Of a stretch of 64,000 nucleotides of DNA, positions 19,116 through 26,798 are shown in pieces; position 1 is the first letter of the stretch, and the number at the start of each line of letters is the position of its first letter. The position numbers were made by a program, and so were the translations under genes. The DNA is taken from assembly GCF_000517065.1 (NCBI RefSeq), contig NZ_KI912105.1, positions 3,969,641 through 4,033,640 on the forward strand, given 5' to 3'. Under the pieces are notes generated by a model. It did no database searches. It was not told where the DNA came from and saw only the letters and a program-made list of their open reading frames with translations. This DNA is from Alkaliflexus imshenetskii DSM 15055 (GTDB taxonomy: Bacteria > Bacteroidota > Bacteroidia > Bacteroidales > Marinilabiliaceae).

Positions 19116-20228
19116 ATGGAGTATATTGTTTCGGCACGAAAATACCGCCCATCCACGTTCAGTTCTGTAGAAGGTCAGGATAACATTACCGTTACCCTCA
19201 AAAATGCCATCAAGAACAAGCAACTGGCTCATGCGTATCTGTTTTGTGGACCCAGAGGGGTTGGCAAAACAACGTGTGCTCGTATTTTTGCCAAAACCAT
19301 TAACTGCCTAAATATTACTCCTGATTTTGAAGCGTGTAACGAATGTGAGTCGTGCAAATCATTTAACGAAAACCGTTCGTATAACATTCATGAGCTTGAT
19401 GCTGCAAGCAATAACTCGGTTGACGACATCCGCTTGCTGATTGATAAGGTGCGTATCCCGCCCCAAATCGGTAAGTATAGCGTTTACATCATCGACGAGG
19501 TTCACATGTTGTCGCAAGCAGCTTTTAACGCATTTCTTAAAACGCTTGAGGAGCCTCCAAAACATGCCATTTTTATCTTGGCTACCACGGAGAAGCATAA
19601 GATTTTACCAACCATATTGTCGCGCTGTCAAACGTTTGATTTCAACCGCATCACAGTGGAAGTGGCAGTGGAGCATCTGAAATATGTGGCGAAAAAAGAG
19701 GGGATAGAGGCCGAGGAGGAAGCACTTAACGTAATTGCCACCAAAGCCGACGGTGCCATGCGCGATGCCCTCTCCATCTTTGACCAGATAGTGGCATTCA
19801 CAGGCAAAAACATTACCTATCAGCAGGTTATCGACAACCTGAATGTGTTGGACTATGACTACTATTTTCGTCTTGTAGAAGCTTTTTTGAAAGAGGATTT
19901 GATATCATCACTTCTCATTTATAATGATATTCTCAATCATGGGTTTGATGGCAGCCATTTTATAAATGGCCTCGCCAGTCATTTTCGTGACCTGATGATG
20001 TGCCGTGATTCACAAACGGTTGGCTTGCTAGAGGTTGGCGCATCCATTAAACAACGATATTTGGAGCAAGCCAAACTGTGTGACAATGATTTTCTGTATG
20101 AGGCGCTGCGAATCACTACCGAATGTGATTTAAATTACCGCACTGCCCGCAACAAGCGGTTGCATGTGGAGTTTGCCATCATGAGTTTGTCGCGCATACC
20201 GACTGAAAAAAAAAAGCTCTTGAATTAA
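19116..20228 (+). CDS. dnaX: DNA polymerase III subunit gamma/tau, zero-frame (gamma-like) product
   Basis: Clamp-loader ATPase. From the ATG at 19116 (MEYIVSARKYRPSTF, the family start) the frame runs 370 residues to a TAA. It contains the AAA+ core: Walker A GPRGVGKT (residues 45-52), zinc Cys64, Cys74, Cys77, Cys80, Walker B IIDEVHMLS, SRC arginine finger region (ILSRCQTF), and the clamp-loader domain III. The frame stops 10 bp after an A10 tract, and the rest of the protein continues in the -1 frame at 20216. The 0-frame product has the domains of E. coli gamma. A TTG 48 bp upstream is in frame but overlaps the promoter. Confidence 0.93.
   Translation: MEYIVSARKYRPSTFSSVEGQDNITVTLKNAIKNKQLAHAYLFCGPRGVGKTTCARIFAKTINCLNITPDFEACNECESCKSFNENRSYNIHELDAASNNSVDDIRLLIDKVRIPPQIGKYSVYIIDEVHMLSQAAFNAFLKTLEEPPKHAIFILATTEKHKILPTILSRCQTFDFNRITVEVAVEHLKYVAKKEGIEAEEEALNVIATKADGAMRDALSIFDQIVAFTGKNITYQQVIDNLNVLDYDYYFRLVEAFLKEDLISSLLIYNDILNHGFDGSHFINGLASHFRDLMMCRDSQTVGLLEVGASIKQRYLEQAKLCDNDFLYEALRITTECDLNYRTARNKRLHVEFAIMSLSRIPTEKKKLLN
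20206..20216 (+). promoter_or_regulatory. slippery tract of dnaX (A10 G, contains A AAA AAG)
   Basis: Ten A at 20206-20215 followed by G. In the zero frame the codons read GAA AAA AAA AAG, so the heptamer A AAA AAG at 20210-20216 is the same slippery site as E. coli dnaX. A 5-bp hairpin CTCTT/AAGAG (20217-20221 / 20228-20232) follows directly; the 0-frame TAA at 20226 is inside it. Ten A also suits transcriptional slippage, as in Thermus dnaX. Confidence 0.6.
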
Positions 20229-20809
20229 AGAGAAGAAAGGCCGAACAGGCCACTTCTGCGCCGTCTCAGACTGCACAGCCAAAAAGTGTAAGCAACTCAC
20301 CATCCGATGCGTCACCAAAAGCAGGCATTGCATCCATGTCCATCAAAAACCTGATGAATACTGGTGCGGCATCTGCTGCCAATAACAACAAACCAGATAC
20401 AAATACTGCGCAATCAGAAGAACCTGTGGTTGCTCTGAACCAGCCTGTAACGCCCGGCGCACTTATAAACGTCTGGAATCGGTATGCAGCCTCCATCGAA
20501 AAGGAAAACGGAAGGTTATTCAGTATTCTTACCAATCAGCAGCCGCAACTTGTTGATACAAAAACGATTCTGTATAAACTCAAGAATCAACTTCAGGAAG
20601 AAGAGGTCATTTCGGCCAGAAATTCGCTGATGTTATTTCTAAAAACTGAGTTGAAAAATAGTAGCCTGGAACTTAAAACAGAGATTGACAACGATACCGC
20701 AAACCAACCGCAGAAGGCCTTCACGGCTGCTGATAAACTCCAGGTAATGATGCAGAAAAACCCTGCTCTGGCGCTTTTAAAACAGCAGTTTAATCTGGAT
20801 ATAGATTGA
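20216..20809 (+). CDS. dnaX: dnaX tau-specific C-terminal part in the -1 frame
   Basis: Continues the dnaX reading frame after a -1 shift: ALELKRRKAEQATS, then a low-complexity linker (Ser, Ala, Asn, Gln rich), then a folded domain from about PGALINVWNRYAASI with the tail MMQKNPALALLKQQFNLDID, which resembles the C-terminus of full-length Bacteroidota DnaX. 197 residues; a shifted product would have about 564 residues (367 plus 197), the normal length of tau in this phylum. It has no start codon near its beginning (the first in-frame Met is at 20336), so it is not a separate gene. It is either made by recoding or is joined in the true genome by one missing A. Confidence 0.8.
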   Translation, partial: ALELKRRKAEQATSAPSQTAQPKSVSNSPSDASPKAGIASMSIKNLMNTGAASAANNNKPDTNTAQSEEPVVALNQPVTPGALINVWNRYAASIEKENGRLFSILTNQQPQLVDTKTILYKLKNQLQEEEVISARNSLMLFLKTELKNSSLELKTEIDNDTANQPQKAFTAADKLQVMMQKNPALALLKQQFNLDID

Positions 20810-20920
20810 TCTAATTTGTATTATTTTTTAAAATGGCTCAACAATCGTTAAAGAAAATTGTTTGTCAAAGTAAATAAACCTGAATAATCTAATATGCTGA
20901 AACGCTAAACTTTGAAGATT

Positions 20921-22147
20921 ATGAGTAAAATAAAAGTACAAAACCCTGTGGTGGAGCTTGATGGCGATGAAATGACGCGCATCATCTGGAAAATGATAAA
21001 GGATGAGTTGATACTTCCTTATCTGGACTTAGACATTAAATATTATGACTTGGGAATGGAGCACAGAGATGCCACCAATGATCAGGTAACTGTTGATGCT
21101 GCACATGCCATTCAGAAGTACAACGTGGGAATTAAATGCGCCACCATTACACCTGACGAAAACAGGGTTGAAGAGTTTGGCCTTAAAAAAATGTGGAAAT
21201 CCCCCAACGGAACAATTCGTAATATATTGGGCGGTACAGTGTTTCGTGAGCCCATCATCATTCAAAATGTGCCGCGTCTGGTTCCCGGTTGGGAACAACC
21301 TATCTGCATTGGCCGTCACGCATTTGGAGACCAGTACAGGGCTACAGATTTTTTGGTGAAAGGAAAGGGTAAACTTACCATTACCTTCACTCCCGAGGAT
21401 GGCAGCGAGATTCAGTCGTATGATGTATATGATTTTGATGGTGATGGCGTGGCACTTGCCATGTATAACACCGATGAAAGTATCACCGGATTTGCCCATA
21501 GCTGTTTCAACCAGGCCATCAACAAAAAATGGCCGCTATACCTCTCCACCAAGAATACAATTCTTAAGAAGTACGATGGCCGTTTCAAAGACATCTTTCA
21601 GGATGTGTATGAAAAACATTACAAAGCCAAGTTTGAGGAGCTGGGTATCGCTTATGAGCATCGTCTGATTGACGACATGGTGGCAGCAGCCCTAAAGTGG
21701 AGCGGCGCTTTTGTATGGGCATGTAAAAATTACGATGGCGACGTTCAATCTGATACCCTGGCACAGGGGTTTGGTTCGCTGGGGCTGATGACATCAACTC
21801 TGGTAACACCCGACGGCAAAACCATGGAAGCCGAAGCCGCACACGGCACCGTAACACGTCACTACCGTATGCACCAGCAAGGTAAGCCTACTTCAACCAA
21901 CCCAATTGCCTCCATATTTGCATGGACTCGTGGTTTGGAATTTCGTGGCAAGCTAGATGGAAACCAGCCGCTTATAAATTTCTGCCATAAATTGGAAAGT
22001 GTATGCGTAGAAACCGTTGAGAAGGGACAAATGACCAAGGATTTAGCTTTGACGATTTACGGAAAAGACCTTAAACCGGAGCATTACCTTACAACCGAAG
22101 AGTTCATGGCTGCCATCAAAGCCAATTTGGATAAAGCGATGGCTTAA
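20921..22147 (+). CDS. icd: isocitrate dehydrogenase (NADP+), eukaryotic-like homodimeric type
   Basis: TCA-cycle enzyme: isocitrate + NADP+ to 2-oxoglutarate, CO2 and NADPH. 408 residues from the ATG at 20921 ([20 protein letters not shown]). An in-frame TTG 9 bp earlier is less likely. Family marks: [19 protein letters not shown] (substrate-binding SPNGTIRN), [12 protein letters not shown], and the metal-binding [14 protein letters not shown] near residue 250. This is the type II NADP-IDH related to mitochondrial enzymes, not the E. coli form. Monocistronic, ended by a strong terminator. Confidence 0.97.
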   Translation: MSKIKVQNPVVELDGDEMTRIIWKMIKDELILPYLDLDIKYYDLGMEHRDATNDQVTVDAAHAIQKYNVGIKCATITPDENRVEEFGLKKMWKSPNGTIRNILGGTVFREPIIIQNVPRLVPGWEQPICIGRHAFGDQYRATDFLVKGKGKLTITFTPEDGSEIQSYDVYDFDGDGVALAMYNTDESITGFAHSCFNQAINKKWPLYLSTKNTILKKYDGRFKDIFQDVYEKHYKAKFEELGIAYEHRLIDDMVAAALKWSGAFVWACKNYDGDVQSDTLAQGFGSLGLMTSTLVTPDGKTMEAEAAHGTVTRHYRMHQQGKPTSTNPIASIFAWTRGLEFRGKLDGNQPLINFCHKLESVCVETVEKGQMTKDLALTIYGKDLKPEHYLTTEEFMAAIKANLDKAMA

Positions 22148-22173
22148 TTCATCGTAAGACACACTTAAATATG

Positions 22174-22210
22174 AAAGGGCCGTGATGCAGATGACATCAT
22201 GGCCCTTTCT
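22174..22210 (+). terminator. intrinsic terminator after icd
   Basis: 14-bp stem 22174-22187 / 22195-22208 (AAAGGGCC on the 5' arm), 7-nt loop, ends in T-rich DNA. The A-run on the other strand may let it also serve plsC, which converges. Confidence 0.85.
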
Positions 22211-22230
22211 GTATGTATTCGGTCAAGAAA

Positions 22231-22968
22231 TTATGCTTGTCCTAAAGCCTGTTTGATGCGATGTTCGCACTCATTCACAACGTCTTCAGCATCCCTTCCT
22301 TTAGGTTCTATCGGATTCAATACGGTATATTTCAGGTTTGTGCCAAACACAAGAGGGAAATAACCATATTTCATCATGTCTGAGTGTCCCTCAATCACAA
22401 AAGGAACCACTACGGCCGAAGGCGCTGCTTTAAGAAGCGACTTGATGCCGCCAGACTGAAATTTGCGAACCTGACCATTGCGACTGCGCGTACCTTCCGG
22501 ATAAATGCAAACCGCATAGTTATTGGCCTCAATCATTCTCCCAAGTCGGATAATTTCCCGAATAGCCTGCCCACCATTGGCTCTGTCGATTAGGGCCGAC
22601 CCACTGTGACGCAAATTATATGAAATGCTTGGGATATTGCGTGAAAGTTCAATTTTGGAGACAAACTTTGGATGCCATTTAGCAAATCCCGACACAAATG
22701 CTTGTATGTCAAATAAGCTTTGGTGGTTGGCCACAACAATCAACGGACGATTCTCAGGCAGAAGCTCAAAACCGGAAAATTGCACCCGTGCACCCACAAT
22801 ATGAAGACTCTTAACCAATAATCGGTTTAGGAAACAGACACTTTTTGTGTGAGCCTCATATCCCCATATTCGGCGCGCAATAACCTGAACCGGGTGAAAC
22901 ACCCCTAAAAGTGCTCCAAAAGCAAAATAATAGAATGGTGTTAGTAAGTAGCTTATAACTAATCGCAT
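22231..22968 (-). CDS. plsC: 1-acyl-sn-glycerol-3-phosphate acyltransferase
   Basis: 245 residues. It acylates lysophosphatidic acid to phosphatidic acid in phospholipid synthesis. Acyltransferase motif I NHQSLFD (His82-Asp87), motif III YPEGTRSRNG (about 155), and an N-terminal hydrophobic segment (LLTPFYYFAFGALLGVF) that anchors it to the inner membrane. ATG at 22968. Convergent with icd; divergent from the tryptophanase-like gene across 295 bp of AT-rich DNA in which I see no further gene. Confidence 0.93.
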   Translation of the reverse strand: MRLVISYLLTPFYYFAFGALLGVFHPVQVIARRIWGYEAHTKSVCFLNRLLVKSLHIVGARVQFSGFELLPENRPLIVVANHQSLFDIQAFVSGFAKWHPKFVSKIELSRNIPSISYNLRHSGSALIDRANGGQAIREIIRLGRMIEANNYAVCIYPEGTRSRNGQVRKFQSGGIKSLLKAAPSAVVVPFVIEGHSDMMKYGYFPLVFGTNLKYTVLNPIEPKGRDAEDVVNECEHRIKQALGQA

Positions 22969-23263
22969 CGGTATATATTAATAATCGTTTTAAAAATCGA
23001 AGAACCCTGCTGTGGGTCAGACGCAAAAAAACAACAAATAACCCGTTCCTCCAAACTGCTGAATGAAAGAATCAGGCAGTTGACTAATGAAGATATTAGA
23101 AAATGCATATCTACAATTTATATTCAAAACAAAATAGAACCAATAACTGACAATTATATACAAATACACGCAATTAATAATAAATATTAACTATTTTACG
23201 CCATTCTGAAAATAAAACGCCCATAAATATAAACAATTAATAATTTTTGTAATCATTTCCCTT

Positions 23264-24727
23264 ATGAATCAAAGTAATCCGACAACTATCAAATTTTTTA
23301 GCGGAGAAGAACTGCCGGTAGAGCTGCACAAGGTGCGCATTGTTCAAAAACTCCACCTCAAACCCATCGACCAGCGTTTGGAAGCCATTAAAAGAGGTGG
23401 ATACAACACATTTTTATTGAATACAACCGATGTATTTCTGGATATGCTCACCGACAGTGGCACCAATGCCATGAGTGACAATCAGTTGTCGTCGATGCAT
23501 CAAGCTGATGATGCCTATGCAGGCTCACAAAGTTTCTACCGTATGGAAAAAGCTTTGAATGAGGTTTTTGGTAAAGAACTGGTTTTACCGGTTCACCAGG
23601 GGCGTGCTGCTGAAAACATCATTTCGCAGGCATTCATTCGACCCGGACATGCCATTCCAATGAATTACCATTTCACCACCACCAAGGCGCACATGGAACT
23701 CAATGGTGGAAAAATTTATGAAATCTATACCGATGAAGCTCTGAAAATTAAGAGCAATCACCCATTCAAGGGCAACATCGACATTAAAAAGCTTGTGGAT
23801 TTGATTGCGCAATATGGCAAAGAAAACATTCCATTTATTAGGCTGGAAGCATCGACAAACCTGATTGGAGGACAACCTTTTTCCATAGCCAATATGCGCG
23901 AAGTGCGCAAAGTAGCAGATGAGAATGGCATTATGATGGTGCTCGATGCCAGTTTGATTGGTGAAAATGCCTGGTTTATTAAACAACGCGAAGCGGAGTT
24001 TGCAAATGCCAGCATTAAAGATATTTTGCGCACAATGTGTGGTTTGTGTGAGATTGTTTACTTCTCAAGTCGCAAAGTTAGCTCCACACGCGGAGGGGGT
24101 ATCTGCACCAATAGTAAAGAGCTTTTTATGCAGATGCGTGATTTGGTGCCACTGTACGAAGGTTTTTTAACCTATGGAGGTATGTCCGTGCGCGAAATAG
24201 AGGCCATGGCCGTTGGTTTAATCGAGACTACTGATGAGACAGTTATCAGCCAGTCACCCGGTTTCATCGAATATGCCGTAAAAGAGATGGACAAACTGGG
24301 CATACCGGTGATAACTCCTGCCGGAGCTTTAGGTGCCCACGTGGATGCTATGCAGTTTCTGCCACATATTCCACAAGCGGAGTATCCGGCCGGTGCATTG
24401 GCAGCTGCACTGTATCTTGTTTCCGGTTGTCGTGGAATGGAGCGGGGTACCATTTCAAGTGTGCGGCTTGAGAATGGGGAGGACTTACTGTCTGACATGG
24501 AATTGCTTCGTCTGGCATTCCCCAGGAGGGTTTTCACCCTGTCGCAAACCAAGTTTCTCATCGACAGGTTAAACTGGCTATATCATAACAGAGAACTTGT
24601 TGGCGGATTGAAATTTGTGGAAGAACCAAAAGTGTTGCGGTTCTTTATGGGACGACTGGATGCTACAAGCAACTGGCCCGAAAAACTTGTGGAAAAGTTT
24701 AAGAAAGACTTCGGCGATAGTTTGTAA
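23264..24727 (+). CDS. tnaA: tryptophanase/beta-eliminating lyase family PLP enzyme
   Basis: 487 residues, the size of tryptophanase and tyrosine phenol-lyase, which split Trp to indole (or Tyr to phenol), pyruvate and ammonia. Conserved parts: DMLTDSGTNAMSDNQ, HQGRAAENI, YHFTTTKAHMELNGG, EGFLTYGGMSVREIEA and LAFPRRVFT. The PLP lysine is Lys271 in SSRKVSSTRGGG, where E. coli TnaA has SAKKD. The usual D-A-(T/A)-R becomes DASL (Asp228 to Leu231). These changes place it in a divergent subfamily, so Trp as substrate is likely but not certain. No permease or TnaC-type leader peptide is next to it. A terminator ends the unit. Confidence 0.8.
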   Translation: MNQSNPTTIKFFSGEELPVELHKVRIVQKLHLKPIDQRLEAIKRGGYNTFLLNTTDVFLDMLTDSGTNAMSDNQLSSMHQADDAYAGSQSFYRMEKALNEVFGKELVLPVHQGRAAENIISQAFIRPGHAIPMNYHFTTTKAHMELNGGKIYEIYTDEALKIKSNHPFKGNIDIKKLVDLIAQYGKENIPFIRLEASTNLIGGQPFSIANMREVRKVADENGIMMVLDASLIGENAWFIKQREAEFANASIKDILRTMCGLCEIVYFSSRKVSSTRGGGICTNSKELFMQMRDLVPLYEGFLTYGGMSVREIEAMAVGLIETTDETVISQSPGFIEYAVKEMDKLGIPVITPAGALGAHVDAMQFLPHIPQAEYPAGALAAALYLVSGCRGMERGTISSVRLENGEDLLSDMELLRLAFPRRVFTLSQTKFLIDRLNWLYHNRELVGGLKFVEEPKVLRFFMGRLDATSNWPEKLVEKFKKDFGDSL

Positions 24728-24748
24728 TTTTTCAAACAATGGTGCTAA

Positions 24749-24786
24749 AAAGAGGGTGTCCCAGAATCATGGGTCACCCTCTTTCT
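24749..24786 (+). terminator. intrinsic terminator after the tryptophanase-like gene
   Basis: Perfect outer stem 24749-24758 / 24775-24784 (AAAGAGGGTG) plus inner CCCA/TGGG helix and T-rich end. Confidence 0.85.
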
Positions 24787-25171
24787 GTTTATACGCCACA
24801 CAAGAAATGAATTAATTAGAGATTTCTCAGACAGATAATTGGAACCAGAAGTCCTCTTTTTTGTTTATGGCATACGCTGTTTATGCTTCACAGATGACCA
24901 TTATTGTTTAACGAAAAAACAAGAAATCAAAGATTTTTAAAGCAATAAGTTGAACAAAAAGTCGTATTTTTTTATTTGGTCAAAAACAAAAAAAGGGTAT
25001 GTCTGTTATTTAAAAACAACAGCACAATCGCTGTTCTTATTTAGACTTGTTTTAAATAAAAATATTATATACTTTCGCCCCCATCTTTTTGATATGCAAG
25101 ATGATGGCGTTAAAATACACGGAGCTATTAAACTAACACAAAATATAATTGACCAAAATAAATCAATTTAT
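24787..25171. other. 385-bp intergenic region before the E2 gene
   Basis: AT-rich. An open frame from 24950 is in frame with the E2 gene, but it has no family match and precedes the lipoyl-domain start; I treat it as leader. The stretch around 25047-25076 (TTGT, 18-20 nt, TATACTTTC) resembles a Bacteroidota promoter but lacks the final G. Confidence 0.5.
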
Positions 25172-26500
25172 ATGTCTACATTCGATATCCTAATGCCCAA
25201 AATGGGCGAAAGCGTAGAAGAAGCCACCATCACGAAATGGTTTGTCAAAGTAGGTGACACGGTGGAAGAAGATCAGGTATTGCTTGAAATTGCAACCGAC
25301 AAGGTGGATTCGGAAATACCTTCTCCTGTAGCAGGCGTTATAAAAGAGATTCGGTTTGAGACCGATGCGCTTGTTCCCGTTGGTGAAGTGGTTGCCGTAA
25401 TCGCCCTGGAAGGTTCCGAATCGGCTGGAGAAACCAAAGCTGCTGACAACAAAGAGGAGCAGCCATCAGCAGCCCAACAACAACCTGCAAAACAGGCAGA
25501 AGCAACCGAAGCAGCCAGCGATTTTAGCCAAAGCGACCGTTTCTATTCTCCACTGGTGAAAAGTATTGCCAAAGAGGAGAATATATCACTTGCCGAGCTG
25601 GATAAAATTCAGGGAAGTGGAAAAGAAAATCGTGTGACAAAAGAGGATGTGCTGGCCTATCTCAAAACACGTGGCGGACAACCAGCAGCAACCAAGCCAT
25701 CACAATCAGAAGTTGCTAAGCAGACAGCATCTGCATCATCTGCACAGCCTGCACGCCAGGAGGTTAAAGCGCCGGATGTGAAAGCTGGCGATGGTGATAA
25801 AGTAGTTGAAATGGATCGCATGCGCAAGATCATTGCCGACCACATGGTGATGTCGAAGCAGGTGTCGCCTCACGTGACAAGTATTGTGGAGGCCGATGTG
25901 ACCAACCTTGTATTGTGGCGCGATAAATATAAAGATCAATTCCAGAAGAAATACGGGGAAAAACTCACCTTTATGCCTGTATTCACTCAAGCTGTGGCAA
26001 AAGCCTTGCGCGACTATCCCGGAATCAATGCATCGGTTAGTGGTAACAACATCATTCTGCGTAAAAATGTCAATGTAGGTATTGCTGTGGCGTTGCCATC
26101 AGGTAATCTCATTGTACCGGTAGTAAAAAATGCAGACCAGAAAAATCTGGTAGGTTTGGCAGGTGATATCAACCGACTGGCAAATCTGGCCCGTGAAAAC
26201 AAACTTTCGCCCGACGACATTCAAGGTGGAACTTTCACAATCACCAATTTCGGATCGTTCAAGAACACCATCGGGACGCCAATTATCAACCAACCACAGG
26301 TAGCCATTCTTGCAACCGGAACCATCGAGAAAAAACCGGCTGTGCTCGAAACTCCTTCCGGTGATGTGATTGCCATTCGTCAAAAGATGTTCCTGTCGCT
26401 CTCGTACGACCACCGAATAGTGGATGGCGCACTCGGAGGATACTTCCTTCGCAGGGTGGCAGACTATCTGGAGCAATGGAAACTGGACGAAGAAGTATAG
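25172..26500 (+). CDS. 2-oxo acid dehydrogenase E2 component (dihydrolipoyl acyltransferase)
   Basis: 442 residues from the ATG at 25172 (MSTFDILMPKMGESVEEATI). Domain order: lipoyl domain with lipoyl-Lys44 in EIATDKVDSEIPS; Ala/Gln/Pro-rich linker (about 80-115); E3-binding domain (FYSPLVKSIAKEENISLAEL); second linker; catalytic acyltransferase domain with VMSKQVSPHVTSIVEADVT, TFTITNFGSFKN and the active-site DHRIVDG (His414, Asp418). It transfers the acyl group from E1 to CoA. With the downstream E1 fusion it forms a branched-chain or pyruvate-type complex; the substrate cannot be fixed. E3 (lipoamide dehydrogenase) is not in the window. Confidence 0.95.
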   Translation: MSTFDILMPKMGESVEEATITKWFVKVGDTVEEDQVLLEIATDKVDSEIPSPVAGVIKEIRFETDALVPVGEVVAVIALEGSESAGETKAADNKEEQPSAAQQQPAKQAEATEAASDFSQSDRFYSPLVKSIAKEENISLAELDKIQGSGKENRVTKEDVLAYLKTRGGQPAATKPSQSEVAKQTASASSAQPARQEVKAPDVKAGDGDKVVEMDRMRKIIADHMVMSKQVSPHVTSIVEADVTNLVLWRDKYKDQFQKKYGEKLTFMPVFTQAVAKALRDYPGINASVSGNNIILRKNVNVGIAVALPSGNLIVPVVKNADQKNLVGLAGDINRLANLARENKLSPDDIQGGTFTITNFGSFKNTIGTPIINQPQVAILATGTIEKKPAVLETPSGDVIAIRQKMFLSLSYDHRIVDGALGGYFLRRVADYLEQWKLDEEV

Positions 26501-26532
26501 TTAAACCCACAATCCATCAATAACTTAATGAG

Positions 26533-26581
26533 CTTATAATATGATAATTGCAAACATTAAAAAATTGAATTATATTATAAG
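26533..26581. repeat. AT-only inverted repeat after E2
   Basis: CTTATAATAT at 26533-26542 and ATATTATAAG at 26572-26581 are perfect complements, with partly complementary inner arms. It lies 32 bp after the E2 stop. It could be a weak terminator or a protein-binding site. The rest of the 298-bp gap to E1 shows nothing else. Confidence 0.4.
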
Positions 26582-26798
26582 TTTATGACACAGATAAATC
26601 TATTTTACGCCCGACTGGTGAAAATATAACAAAAGTGTCAGGTTCTAAAGATGCATAACAAAATTTATAGAAATGAAGCTGGTCATATAAAGAATTTCTG
26701 ATATTAAGAGGCGCTTAATGACAAGTTGAATCCGGAATAAAGAACCAAGTTTTCAAAAACGGAGAGTTCTGATCTATAAAAAAATAAATTATAAACAG

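Noticed and set aside
20336-20809. Separate gene in the dnaX C-terminal frame, starting at the Met at 20336
   Set aside because: The frame extends upstream to the slippery tract, and the sequence matches the tail of full-length DnaX; it is better read as the tau part.
24950-25171. In-frame N-terminal extension of the E2 protein
   Set aside because: The lipoyl domain begins at MSTFDILMPK (25172). The upstream 74 residues have no domain, and the E2 family starts at this Met.
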